DNA of 64,000 nt from Salinilacihabitans rarus (GTDB lineage Archaea > Halobacteriota > Halobacteria > Halobacteriales > Natrialbaceae), in contig NZ_CP100762.1 of NCBI RefSeq assembly GCF_024296665.1, positions 62,001 to 126,000 on the forward strand. The letters are read 5' to 3'. The notes beneath the pieces were generated by a model. The model made no database searches, was not told the origin of the DNA, and saw only the letters and a list, made by a program, of their open reading frames with translations. The position numbers were made by a program, and so were the translations under genes. Position 1 is the first letter of the stretch. Every line of letters starts with the position of its first letter. Shown here one piece after another: positions 36,048 through 43,779 of the stretch.

Positions 36048-37034
36048 ATGCAGCGCCGTCACTATCTCCGGAGGGTTGGCGCGAGCGTCGGGGGTGGCGT
36101 CGCGGTCGGCGGGGTAGAACGGGTCGCAGCCCAGTCGGCCGGGTTCGTCGTCGCGATCGAGGAGGTGTTCGATCCCGTCCGCGCTGGCGACGTCCTCGTA
36201 GTGCGCACCGGCGTCGAGAACACCGCTATGGGGATGGACGAGCAGGTGATCCGCCTCGTCGTGAGCGACGAAGTCGTCGACACCGAGTCGGTGCCGGTCC
36301 CGGGAGGCGAACCCTATCCCGTCCCGGTCGAACTCGCGTACGAGACGTATCCGGTCGAGGAGGACGTCGAGTTCCCCGTGCGCGTCGAGTGCGACGACGA
36401 CGCGGACGAGCAGCGCGTCGCGGTCGTCACCGAAGCCGACGGCGAGCTCGTCCCCGTGATCGATCAGACGAACGCGCCGGTCAAGGCTGGCGACGTCCTG
36501 CGTATGCGGGGCCACATCGGGAATACCGGCCGGGTCACGCAGACGCAGGACGTACGCCTCGTCGTCGGCGACGAGACGGTCGACAGCGAGCCGATGACCG
36601 TCCCACGACCGCACGAATACGGCGTCACTCTCTCGTACGAGACGTATCCGGTCGAGCAGGACGTCGAGTTTCCCGTTCGGGTGGAGACCGAGGACGACGC
36701 CGCCCAGACCGCCGTGCGGGTGTTGGCCGACGTCGATCTCACGTTCGACGTGCGGATCGACCGCACGAACGCACCGGTAAACGCGGGCGACGTCCTCGAG
36801 GTGGAGGCGACCGTCACCAACACGGGCGGCGTCGCGGGGGCGCAGGAGGTCCGCCTCGTCGTCGGTGGCGAGACCGTCGACCGCGAGACCGTCGAGATCC
36901 CTGCGGGGTTCAGCAACGTCGTCTGGCTCGGCTACGAGACGTACCCGGTCGAGCAGACCGTCGAGTTCCCCGTCCGCGTGGAGACGGCCGGCGGGGCCGA
37001 CGAGCGCGTCGTCACCGTCTACGGCGTCGGTTGA
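36048..37034 (+). CDS. Tat-exported protein with three CARDB/Ig-like repeats
   Basis: 328 residues from ATG 36048. The N-terminus has a twin-Arg motif (RRHYLRRVG, residues 3-11) and a weak hydrophobic stretch ending near AAQSA. Three tandem beta-sandwich repeats follow at ~36-127, 136-225 and 234-325. Each contains AGDVL near its start, a central RLVV.(D/G)E and a closing YETYPVE..VEFPVRVE. The fold looks like CARDB-type adhesion modules and the repeats clearly arose by duplication. There is no C-terminal anchor, so it is probably secreted or held by another protein. Function unknown; surface binding is an inference. Confidence 0.8.
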   Translation: MQRRHYLRRVGASVGGGVAVGGVERVAAQSAGFVVAIEEVFDPVRAGDVLVVRTGVENTAMGMDEQVIRLVVSDEVVDTESVPVPGGEPYPVPVELAYETYPVEEDVEFPVRVECDDDADEQRVAVVTEADGELVPVIDQTNAPVKAGDVLRMRGHIGNTGRVTQTQDVRLVVGDETVDSEPMTVPRPHEYGVTLSYETYPVEQDVEFPVRVETEDDAAQTAVRVLADVDLTFDVRIDRTNAPVNAGDVLEVEATVTNTGGVAGAQEVRLVVGGETVDRETVEIPAGFSNVVWLGYETYPVEQTVEFPVRVETAGGADERVVTVYGVG

Positions 37035-37057
37035 CGGGGCTGACCAACTCGTCTGGG

Positions 37058-37840
37058 CTACAGCAAGAACCGCGTCTCGAAGTGGTCAGCCATCTCTTGG
37101 ACGAACGTCCGATAGTGGACGCGTTCGCCGGGCTGGGGTGCGGGCTCGCGAGTGACCAGCTCGGTCTCGCCAATGTCCTCGGGCAGGTTCGTGTGGTCGA
37201 CGACGATAAGGCCAGCACCGTCGAGATTGGCCGAGATTTCGCCCTCGCTTCTGTCGATGGAGTCGAACAAGTCGACGATCTCCTCGATGATACGCTCGAT
37301 GTTAGCGTGTTCGGTAATATCGTCTGGATCTCGCGTCGGCGAGTCGAACCGTTCGGCGATGTTCAATAATAGAATGCCGCAGGTGAGTGCCTGCTCGTGA
37401 TGAGTATGCATGATATCGGCGAAGCTGTTGATGTCGCGCTGGCGGTTCCGCCGGGCTTTCTGGTGTTCTGTGACGATGCTTTTGGCATCGCAGGCGAGCC
37501 AGACCTCGCCCGGGGTATCCTTCGCCATTCCGCCGCCCAAGGGCGGCTGTACGTCGCCCGCAGGCGGGCCGAGCACGAGGTCGACGTTCCACCCTAACCC
37601 TCTCGGGTCACCGACGTCGTAGTCCTCGGCGTAGACGATCTCGCCGTTTTGCGCCGCCGCCTCGATGGCCTTGCTCTCGTGGATGAGGTCATCGACGAAG
37701 TATCGGCACTGCGCGCCGCCATGCTTGTCCGATCGGGGATGATACGGGGCGTCCTTCGGGTAGTTCCACTCACGCGGCTGGTTCAGCCACTCGACAATCC
37801 GTTCATCGCCAAATGTATGACCAGTCTCGGCTTTCGACAT
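37058..37840 (-). CDS. Putative type II restriction endonuclease (PD-(D/E)XK-like)
   Basis: 260 residues from ATG 37840. It lies directly downstream of a DNA methyltransferase on the same strand. A candidate nuclease core is present: VDLVLGPPAGD (Asp), then after ~28 residues EVWLACDAKSI (D-x-K), followed by the basic helix EHQKARRNRQRD. The sequence otherwise matches no family I recognise. Gene order and motif suggest it cuts the site protected by the methyltransferase. A hairpin and an inverted repeat occupy the gap to the methyltransferase gene. Specificity unknown. Confidence 0.68.
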   Translation of the reverse strand: MSKAETGHTFGDERIVEWLNQPREWNYPKDAPYHPRSDKHGGAQCRYFVDDLIHESKAIEAAAQNGEIVYAEDYDVGDPRGLGWNVDLVLGPPAGDVQPPLGGGMAKDTPGEVWLACDAKSIVTEHQKARRNRQRDINSFADIMHTHHEQALTCGILLLNIAERFDSPTRDPDDITEHANIERIIEEIVDLFDSIDRSEGEISANLDGAGLIVVDHTNLPEDIGETELVTREPAPQPGERVHYRTFVQEMADHFETRFLL

Positions 37841-37843
37841 ATA

Positions 37844-37860
37844 CCGCGAGTTCCTCGCGG
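37844..37860. repeat. Hairpin just upstream of the restriction gene start
   Basis: Perfect 7-bp arms CCGCGAG and CTCGCGG with a TTC loop, 3 bp before the ATG at 37840 on the minus strand. In mRNA this would mask the translation start, which could delay or limit endonuclease synthesis. This is an inference from position. Confidence 0.55.
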
Positions 37861-37887
37861 GTGAATCTTAATACTACGCGAATAAGC

Positions 37888-37902
37888 AATCTACAGTAGA
37901 TT
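37888..37902. promoter_or_regulatory. Operator-like inverted repeat between methyltransferase and restriction genes
   Basis: Perfect 15-bp inverted repeat AATCTAC-A-GTAGATT in an AT-rich spacer (37865-37920) which also holds TATA-like sequence on the minus strand (AGTATTAAG at ~37867-37875). Many restriction-modification systems place a controller-protein site here, but no controller gene is visible. It may be bound by a host regulator or by the methyltransferase. Confidence 0.5.
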
Positions 37903-37968
37903 CCAAAACAATTATGAATCTCCGTTGACGGTCGATGGCACCTACAGCGCCCGGTCTGCGCGACCAGC

Positions 37969-38961
37969 CTACCGCTCAACCGACACCGACAAGTTCTGGA
38001 TGTTCGTCAGCGTCCCACGTTCGTTCTGAATCCGCGCCTCTGCGATGTCTACGTATTCGGGTTCAAGTTCGACCCCTACGCTGTTACGTCCGCAGCGACT
38101 GGCGGCGACCGCCGTCGAGCCCGTCCCCGCGAACGGGTCGAGGATAGTGTCGCCGACGAAACTGAACATCCGAATGAGCCGCTCGGCGAGGTCCGCCGGG
38201 TACGGCGCAGGGTGGTCGCGCTGACGTTCGCCCGTAATATCGTCCCAGAGCTGCCGAAACATCCGCTGGTGTTCGTCCGCCTCGATGGTCGACAAAATGC
38301 GTTCGGCCGTGTTCGGCGAGCGGTAGCCGCCGTTCTGCTTGCGGAACAGGAGAATATACTCGATATCGTTTTTGACGACCGCCCCGGGCTCGTAGGGCTT
38401 ACCGAGGAACCGAGCGTTTCCGCCGGCCTCGAGGGACGCATTTCCGATCTTGTACCAGATGATCGGCGCGAGGTTGTCGAAACCGAGGTTGGTCGCGTGC
38501 TCTTGAATCGTGGCGTGAAGGGGGATGACGCGGTGACGGCCGTGTTCGCTCCGCGAGCGGAGGACGTCGCCGACGACGACGCACAGTCGGCCCCCCGGCC
38601 GGAGAACCCGTTCACACTCCGCCCACACCTCGTCGAGGAGCGTAATGAATCGCTCGTAGTCGTCGATGTCGCCGAGCTGGCCGTCCTCGGGCGTCTCGTA
38701 GTCTTTGAGGTTGAAGTAGGGAGGAGAAGTAACGGCGAGGTCGACGGACTCGTCGTCGAGCCGTGTGAGGACGTCCCGACTGTCACCCTCGTACAGGTCA
38801 TGATGGCTGGGAAGTTGCTGGACGGCCTGTTCGACGTCGCCCATCCGCCCCTCGTCTCGGGCGAGTGCCGGGATTTCGGACTTCAGTTCGTTGTCGCTCA
38901 TCTCCAGTAGGTCTCGGCAAGACTCGGGGACGTATGCTTCGAGATCCACGTGGTCAGGCAT
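37969..38961 (-). CDS. Site-specific DNA methyltransferase (beta-class, TSPPY type)
   Basis: 330 residues from ATG 38961. The catalytic motif IV TSPPYFNLKDY (~79-89) precedes the AdoMet-binding motif I DPFAGTGSTA (~277-286), the order of beta-class amino-methyltransferases. TSPPY is most often seen in N4-cytosine enzymes, though N6-adenine cannot be excluded. Other conserved pieces are PGGRLCVVVGD and FLGKPYEPGAVVKNDIEYILLFRK. It modifies DNA using AdoMet. Together with the downstream nuclease candidate it forms a restriction-modification unit carried by the element. Confidence 0.9.
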   Translation of the reverse strand: MPDHVDLEAYVPESCRDLLEMSDNELKSEIPALARDEGRMGDVEQAVQQLPSHHDLYEGDSRDVLTRLDDESVDLAVTSPPYFNLKDYETPEDGQLGDIDDYERFITLLDEVWAECERVLRPGGRLCVVVGDVLRSRSEHGRHRVIPLHATIQEHATNLGFDNLAPIIWYKIGNASLEAGGNARFLGKPYEPGAVVKNDIEYILLFRKQNGGYRSPNTAERILSTIEADEHQRMFRQLWDDITGERQRDHPAPYPADLAERLIRMFSFVGDTILDPFAGTGSTAVAASRCGRNSVGVELEPEYVDIAEARIQNERGTLTNIQNLSVSVER

Positions 38962-39135
38962 TGGTCTGACGATGACACCGTCGACTTATAGACCTTCAGT
39001 ATTGGTTGTACTACACTACGATGGCGGTTACACGTCGGCCAGACGGTCATCCCCTACGAGATCGACTGGGTCGAGGACCGCGAGACGATCGGCCTCGCGC
39101 TGGATCAGTCGCTCGAGCTGACGGTCCGCGCGCCC

Positions 39136-39753
39136 ATGTCGGCTACGCTCGCCGACGTCGAGGACGTTCTCGAGAGCCGGCGTGAGTGGCTCCTCGAGAA
39201 GCTCTACGGACTCGCCGAGCAAGCGGAGCCGCCGTACCCGAAAGAGTTCTTGAGCGGCGAGAAACTCCCGTATCGTGGCCGTGAGTACCACCTCGACGTC
39301 GTTGAGGCCGACGTCCCGGAGCCCCACCTATCGTTCGACGGCACCGAGTTCACGCTATGCGTCCACGGGCGCGACGCGGCCGCCGATCACGTGAGCGTCC
39401 GTCGGAAGCGGCAGGCGGTCGTCGACTGGTACGTCCGCCGCGCCGCCGCCGAACTCCCCGCCCGCAGTCCGCGGTTCGAATCGCAGTTGGGCCTCGCGGA
39501 CGTGTCGATCGAGATTGAGGTCGGCACGCTCGACGGCCGCTGGGGCGAGTACGACGACGGCATCGTCCGCCTCCATTGGCGGCTGCTACTCGCGCCGGTC
39601 CGAATACACGCCTACGTGCTCGTCCACGAGCTGGCCCACGCCGTCCACGACGACCACTCCGACGCCTTCTGGAACACGGTGGGGACGGTGATCCCCGACT
39701 ATGAGGATAGTCGCGAGTGGCTGCGACTGAACGGGAATACGCTGAGGATTTAG
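39136..39753 (+). CDS. YgjP-like (DUF45) metallopeptidase, possibly N-terminally frameshifted
   Basis: 205 residues from ATG 39136. The zinc site HELAHAVHDDHSDAFW (HExxH plus a downstream His) is intact, followed by IPDYEDSREWLRLNG. Members of this family frequently travel with restriction-modification genes, as here. The coding-like sequence continues in frame upstream (residues VGQTVIPYEIDWVEDRETIG, encoded from about 39034), but that frame contains no start codon before a TAG at 38989. An ATG at 39021 lies one register off. The full-length protein therefore seems to have lost its start by a small indel, or uses the internal ATG. Confidence 0.8.
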   Translation: MSATLADVEDVLESRREWLLEKLYGLAEQAEPPYPKEFLSGEKLPYRGREYHLDVVEADVPEPHLSFDGTEFTLCVHGRDAAADHVSVRRKRQAVVDWYVRRAAAELPARSPRFESQLGLADVSIEIEVGTLDGRWGEYDDGIVRLHWRLLLAPVRIHAYVLVHELAHAVHDDHSDAFWNTVGTVIPDYEDSREWLRLNGNTLRI

Positions 39754-40075
39754 CCTTCGACATCGTGTCTACCCGCCGCCATCGGTCCGAACGGACGGTC
39801 GCGCTGCTACCCCGCTTCGAAGCCGCCGCCTGTCGGCGCGAGCGATGAGCGGGTGCGGCCTCGTCGACGTGGTGCGTCGCGGGTACTCGGGGGGCGACGA
39901 TAGGTTGCTGTGCGTGAGAAGCAGTTATGACGGTGCTCGTGGTCGTTGACTCTCGAGGGATTCGCACGACGGGCCCGACCCGCGGTCGGCCGCGGGTCGA
40001 ACTGTTGGCGCCCGCGGTGGCGGACTGGTAAAAGGGACGCGGCGCCGCCCCTTGGATTCCAACCGCTCGAAGAAC
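39754..40075. other. Right end of the element, no gene seen
   Basis: About 320 bp between the metallopeptidase stop and the right att repeat. No frame is convincing. A GC-rich inverted motif (AAGGG ... CCCTT) lies around 40031-40053, just past the tRNA 3' end, and could end the tRNA transcript. No transposase or other element gene is seen. Confidence 0.45.
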
Positions 40076-40100
40076 GAACGGGCGTGGCGGGATTCGAACC
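40076..40100 (-). repeat. Right attachment site (att), within the tRNA-Arg 3' end
   Basis: Exact 25-bp copy of 24836-24860. It covers tRNA-Arg positions from the T-loop to the 3' end plus four bases beyond. Because the complete tRNA lies on this side, integration restored the tRNA here and left the partial copy on the far side. Confidence 0.88.
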
Positions 40101-40151
40101 CGCGATCAGAAGGTTAGGAACCTCCTGCCCTATCCGCTAGGCCACACGCCC
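40080..40151 (-). tRNA. tRNA-Arg (anticodon CCT)
   Basis: A 72-nt cloverleaf on the minus strand: acceptor GGGCGTG/CACGCCC, D arm GCCTAGCGGATAGGGC, anticodon stem GGAGG/CCTTC with loop TTCCTAA (anticodon CCT), a 5-nt variable loop TGATC, and T arm GCGGG-TTCGAAT-CCCGC. CCA is not encoded. It decodes AGG. It lies 14 bp downstream of tatA and serves as the integration site of the element on its 3' side. Confidence 0.95.
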
Positions 40152-40165
40152 ACGGCCCGAAAAAA

Positions 40166-40447
40166 TCAGTTCGATTCGGTTTCGGTGTCCTCTTCCGAGG
40201 TGACCGGTTCGGTGTCGACGAACTCCTCGTCCTCGTCCTCGTCGTAGTCGCCGGTCTGACGCATCTCCTCGAGTTCGGTTTCGACCTTCTCGCGGCCCTT
40301 CTGGAACTCCCCCATCGCCTCGCCCGTCGAGCGCGCCAACTTCGGGATCTTGTTCGCCCCGAACAGCAAGATGGCGATGAAGAGGATGATCAGGAGTTCC
40401 GGACCCCCGGGCATGGGGGCGAACAGCGGTGCGATTTCGAGTACCAT
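40166..40447 (-). CDS. tatA: Twin-arginine translocase subunit TatA/E
   Basis: 93 residues from ATG 40447 (MVLEIAPLFAPMPGG). A short outer part is followed by one membrane helix PELLIILFIAILLFGANKIPKLA with the TatA hinge FGANKIP(K), an amphipathic helix GEAMGEFQKGREKVE, and an acidic disordered tail. It forms the Tat translocation pore for folded proteins. Haloarchaea send most secreted proteins by this route, including the cupredoxin and the repeat protein in this window. tatC genes are not nearby. Confidence 0.93.
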   Translation of the reverse strand: MVLEIAPLFAPMPGGPELLIILFIAILLFGANKIPKLARSTGEAMGEFQKGREKVETELEEMRQTGDYDEDEDEEFVDTEPVTSEEDTETESN

Positions 40448-40667
40448 CTCTATGCGTGGCTTACCCGCTGGCAATTATAACCTTTTTGCCTCGAACAGCC
40501 ACACAGGAATGTCCGAATATCGGCATCGAGGGCAGGTGTGGCGGACGAATCGACGGGCGAATTCGTCGAGGCGAGGCCGAACCGACGAAAATGGGGGCAC
40601 GAGCGCCCACATCGGCGAATTCCGTCCGTTCCGCGGGGGCCTCCTCGGCGGGCGTCGTCGAGGGCGG

Positions 40668-40880
40668 TCACTCGGCGGCCCCCTCGCGGCCGGCGGCGTC
40701 CCGCAGCGCGTCGCGTTCCCGGCGCGTCTGGCGCAGGAAGTAGACGCAGGCGAACAGGGCCGCGGAGACGAGCGTGAGGGGAATGTCGCCGTCGGCCCCG
40801 CCGAACATGAGCCCACCCACCGCGACGAAGCCGAGGGCCGCTTCGATCACTTCCGGAGACTGTCGCCAGCGTTCGTTCAT
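40668..40880 (-). CDS. Small two-helix membrane protein
   Basis: 70 residues from ATG 40880 (MNERWRQSPEVIEAALG). Two hydrophobic segments, EAALGFVAVGGLMFGG and LTLVSAALFACVYFLR, are separated by a short acidic turn, and the tail is charged (RQTRRERDALRDAAGREG). No known function. It is divergent from the peroxiredoxin gene. Composition supports real coding. Confidence 0.68.
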   Translation of the reverse strand: MNERWRQSPEVIEAALGFVAVGGLMFGGADGDIPLTLVSAALFACVYFLRQTRRERDALRDAAGREGAAE

Positions 40881-40994
40881 GCGCGAGTGGTCGCACCGCC
40901 GGCCCATCAACCTTCGGCACGCCGTGCGTTCGCCCTCCGGCGATCCTGTTCGAGAACGAAACAGTCTTTCCCTCGTGAACGAAAGGGCGGGCCG

Positions 40995-41474
40995 ATGCCA
41001 TCCGCTGGTGACACCGCGCCCGACTTCACCGTACCGCTCGCGAACGGCGACGTCGACTCCTTTACGCTCTCGGAGCGACTCGCCGACGAAGCGCCGATCG
41101 TCCTCGCCTTTTTCCCCGGCGCGTTCACGAGCGTCTGCACGGCCGAGATGTGCACCTTCGAGGACCGCCTGTCGGCGTTCGAGGACGTCGACGCCACCGT
41201 CTACGGCGTCAGCGTCGACTCCCCGTTCGCGCTCAACGAGTTCCGCGAGCAAAACGGCCTCTCCTTTGGCCTGCTCAGCGACTTCGAGAAGGAGGTCGTC
41301 GACGCGTACGACGTCCGCATGGACTTCGCCGACCTCGGCGTCCACGACGTCGCCAAGCGCTCGGTGTTCGTGATCGACGCCGACGGCGAGGTCACCTACG
41401 CGTGGGTCAGCGACGACCCCGGCGTCGAACCCGAGTACGCCGAAGTCGAGGACGCCGTCGCCGACATCGCCTGA
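40995..41474 (+). CDS. Peroxiredoxin (AhpC/TSA/Bcp family)
   Basis: 159 residues from ATG 40995. The peroxidatic Cys lies in FFPGAFTSVCTAEMCTFEDR (C49-type position), with a second Cys five residues later. AFKT-type N-terminal strand APDFTVPLANGD and the C-terminal VFVIDADGEVTYAWVSDDPG complete the thioredoxin fold. It reduces hydroperoxides in the cytoplasm. Single gene with a T-rich element after the stop. Confidence 0.92.
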   Translation: MPSAGDTAPDFTVPLANGDVDSFTLSERLADEAPIVLAFFPGAFTSVCTAEMCTFEDRLSAFEDVDATVYGVSVDSPFALNEFREQNGLSFGLLSDFEKEVVDAYDVRMDFADLGVHDVAKRSVFVIDADGEVTYAWVSDDPGVEPEYAEVEDAVADIA

Positions 41475-41501
41475 TCCGTCGCCGACCTGCCCCCGGAGGG
41501 C

Positions 41502-41508
41502 TTTTTTA
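41502..41508 (+). promoter_or_regulatory. T-rich element: TATA box of the HD gene and/or peroxiredoxin terminator
   Basis: TTTTTTA lies ~28 nt after the peroxiredoxin stop and ~24-30 nt before the ATG at 41532. The spacing fits a TATA box for a leaderless HD-protein mRNA; a run of T could also end the peroxiredoxin transcript. Confidence 0.45.
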
Positions 41509-41531
41509 GCCTCGAATCGACCATCGAGTGT

Positions 41532-42344
41532 ATGAGCGATTCTGCCGGCGACCAGAGCGGTCGCGTCTACGCCCCCGAGGACGAACACCACTTCCCCGAC
41601 GGGAAACTGAACGACGTCCTCGAGTTCGTCGAGGCCGACGACGAGATCGCCGCCTACCTCGAAGCCCAGAACGTCAACGCCGTCGATCGCAAGCGGTACA
41701 ACGACCACGGCACCAAACACATCTCCATCGTGCGCAACCGCGCGCTCTGTCTCTACGACCTCCTGAAAGCCGGCGACGTCGACTTCAACGGCGCCCGCCA
41801 GCAGGGCCTCGAAGAGGCGGACGAGTCGGTGATCATCGCGCTGGCGGCGACGCTGCACGACGTCGGTCACATCGTCCACCGCGACCGCCACGCCTACTAC
41901 TCCATCCCGCTCGCGGCGGACGTCCTCGATCGCGTGCTGCCGGAGTTCTACGACGCGGTCGAGGCCGTCCGGATGAAAGGCGAGATCCTCCACGCGATCC
42001 TCTGTCACCACACCGCCGAGACGCCGCTGACGACCGAGGCAGGCGTCATCCGCGTCGCCGACGCGCTCGACATGGAGCGGGGCCGCTCGCGCATTCCCTA
42101 CGAGCAGGGCGGCCGCGGCATCAACACCCTCTCCAGTCAGGCGATCAGCCGCGTCTCGCTGCACGCGGGCGACTCCCGGCCCGTGATGGTCGAGATCGCG
42201 ATGACCAACGCCGCCGGCGTCTACCAGGTCGACAACCTCCTCAAGTCCAAGCTCCGCGGCTCCGGCCTCGAGGACCTCATCCGCATCGTCGCGGTCAACA
42301 CCAACGAGAACCGCGACCAGCTCGTCGAGCGGATCGAACTCTAG
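41532..42344 (+). CDS. HD-domain phosphohydrolase family protein
   Basis: 270 residues from ATG 41532. Metal-binding residues are seen in YNDHGTKHISIVRNRA (His), ATLHDVGHIVHRDRH (the HD pair) and ILCHHTAETPL, followed by RVADALDMERGRSRIPYEQG. The layout is typical of archaeal HD phosphohydrolases acting on nucleotides or cyclic nucleotides. The C-terminal ~80 residues (VEIAMTNAAGVYQVDNLLKSKL) form an additional domain. The substrate is unknown. Confidence 0.87.
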   Translation: MSDSAGDQSGRVYAPEDEHHFPDGKLNDVLEFVEADDEIAAYLEAQNVNAVDRKRYNDHGTKHISIVRNRALCLYDLLKAGDVDFNGARQQGLEEADESVIIALAATLHDVGHIVHRDRHAYYSIPLAADVLDRVLPEFYDAVEAVRMKGEILHAILCHHTAETPLTTEAGVIRVADALDMERGRSRIPYEQGGRGINTLSSQAISRVSLHAGDSRPVMVEIAMTNAAGVYQVDNLLKSKLRGSGLEDLIRIVAVNTNENRDQLVERIEL

Positions 42345-42447
42345 TACCCGCCGTCTGCCCTGCGCCGTTCTCGCACCGACGCCGGAAACGCTGGCGGAGA
42401 GCGCCGCCGCTGTGGGAGCGTTCGTCGCGGACCGATCGGTCGAGAAA

Positions 42448-42672
42448 TCAGTCGAGTTCGTACCGGCCGTTCGCCCGCCGGACGTGGCCGCGCTCGCGGA
42501 GGGTGCCGGTGATCGAGAGGACCGAACTCTTGTCGACGTCGAGCGTGTCACAGAGTTCGTCCGCCGTGGCGGTCCCCCGGACGGCGAGGCAGAAGTACAC
42601 GAGTTTCGCTCGCGCGGATCGGATGTCTTCCGGCATCGACACGTCGATGTGGTCCGTCGCTGTCGCGCTCAT
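42448..42672 (-). CDS. Small winged-helix DNA-binding protein (MarR/TrmB-like)
   Basis: 74 residues from ATG 42672. An almost minimal winged helix: KLVYFCLAVRGTATADELCDTLDV, then the recognition helix KSSVLSITGTLRERG, then the wing VRRANGRYELD. Probably a dimeric transcription regulator in the cytoplasm with unknown targets. The extended upstream frame is antisense-like and was excluded. Confidence 0.83.
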   Translation of the reverse strand: MSATATDHIDVSMPEDIRSARAKLVYFCLAVRGTATADELCDTLDVDKSSVLSITGTLRERGHVRRANGRYELD

Positions 42673-42907
42673 ACTCGCACTCTCTGTGTTTCGACGATAA
42701 TAAAATTGAGCTACGACGATCGTCGAAAATCGGGCGCCCGACGACGCCGTCGAGCGCCGTACATCGACGGGAACCGCCGTCTCGCGGCCGTTCGCGCCCG
42801 TCGCCGTCGTCCGGCGGTGAGACGATCGTCGTGTGTGACGAACGATCGTGTGGGTTCGACGCGCGTGACGCATCGTTTTAGTACTTCGACCGGCCAACTG
42901 GTAGCTC
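42673..42907. other. Intergenic region between the HTH gene and the XapX gene
   Basis: 235 bp with no gene. AATAATAAAATTGAGC next to the HTH start (about 42697-42713) is AT-rich and probably its promoter. GTTTTAGTACTTC at ~42874-42886 precedes the XapX ATG by about 25 nt and is its likely TATA region. Several GACGATCGTCG-like inverted motifs (for example at 42714-42725) recur here and might be operators. Confidence 0.4.
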
Positions 42908-43102
42908 ATGAATACCCAGCTCACCGTCCTCGCGCTCGCGACCGGGCTGCTCACCGGGGCCCTCTTCAGGTTCCTCAACGTCCCGATCCCGGCTCCGCCG
43001 GAGCTTCCGGGCGTGATGGGGATCGTCGGCATCTACGTCGGCTACAAGCTGATCGACCACTTCGACGTCGGCGTCGACGTCCTCGAAGCCCTCGGGAGCT
43101 GA
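42908..43102 (+). CDS. XapX domain membrane protein
   Basis: 64 residues from ATG 42908. Two membrane segments: LTVLALATGLLTGALFRFLNVPIPAPPELPG, then VMGIVGIYVGYKLIDHF. The LNVPIPAPPELPGVMGIVGI...GY motif is the XapX signature. Function of the family is unclear; it is often linked to transport. A TATA-like region lies ~25 nt upstream. Confidence 0.9.
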   Translation: MNTQLTVLALATGLLTGALFRFLNVPIPAPPELPGVMGIVGIYVGYKLIDHFDVGVDVLEALGS

Positions 43103-43106
43103 GCGC

Positions 43107-43703
43107 TCACGCCACCCGTTCTACCGTCGCCAGTATCCCCGGCATCGGACCGTTCGTCGTCTCGAACGGCGCGTCCGTCGTCGTCAGCACCCGCCACCCG
43201 TCGTCGAACGCGGCCGCGACGTCGTCGGGACCGATCCGTTCCGGGGGGTACGCCGCCGGCGCGTCCGCGCCGAACGCGAGGACGGCCGCGCGGCCGCCGG
43301 GTTCGAGGACCGCGCGCAGACGGTCCGCGTACCGCGCCCGCGCGTCGGCCTCGAACGCGTGGAACGTCCCGCAGTCGAGCGCGGCGTCGAACGGGCCCAG
43401 AGCCGGGTCGAGGGCGAGCGCGTCGCCGACGCGGTAGGCGACCGGCAGGTCGTCGTCGGTCGCCGCCCGCGCCCGCTCGATCGCGACTGCGGAGACGTCG
43501 AGCCCCGTCACCCGGCGCCCGCGAGCGGCGAGGTACCGCGCGTGGGTGCCGGTCCCGCAGCCGACGTCGAGGACGCAGCCGGCGAGGGCACCGCTCTCGA
43601 CGAGGTCGACGACCGCCGACTGGGGCTCGCCGACGTCCCACGGGGTGTCGCCGGCCGCGTACGCCTCGTCCCACCAGTTTTCCGTCTCGTCGGCGTCGGG
43701 CAC
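43107..43703 (-). CDS. Class I SAM-dependent methyltransferase
   Basis: 198 residues from a GTG at 43703. Motif I VLDVGCGTGTHARYLA (~45-60), VTGLDVSAVAIERAR (motif post-I), and ALDCGTFHAF (motif II region). The N-terminal WWDEAYAAGDTPWDVGEPQ resembles thiopurine/tellurite-type methyltransferases. Substrate unknown; cytoplasmic. Confidence 0.87.
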   Translation of the reverse strand: MPDADETENWWDEAYAAGDTPWDVGEPQSAVVDLVESGALAGCVLDVGCGTGTHARYLAARGRRVTGLDVSAVAIERARAATDDDLPVAYRVGDALALDPALGPFDAALDCGTFHAFEADARARYADRLRAVLEPGGRAAVLAFGADAPAAYPPERIGPDDVAAAFDDGWRVLTTTDAPFETTNGPMPGILATVERVA

Positions 43704-43779
43704 GGCTCCCCACTGCGCGCCGTCGCGACAAAAGACCGTCGACTGCCGCCGAAAACGAGAGACGGAACTCGGACCGCGA

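Larger units (their letters stand above)
24836..40100. mobile_element. Integrated genetic element in tRNA-Arg(CCT), about 15.2 kb
   Basis: Bounded by the 25-bp direct repeats at 24836-24860 and 40076-40100; the right copy is the 3' end of an intact tRNA-Arg. The element encodes a tyrosine recombinase next to the left repeat, a primase-helicase, a histidine kinase, a Tat-exported repeat protein, a methyltransferase with a putative restriction enzyme, and a metallopeptidase. It also has two long gene-poor tracts, unlike the dense chromosome either side. No capsid, packaging or conjugation genes are recognisable. It may be a degenerate or satellite-like integrative plasmid or provirus. Confidence 0.85.
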
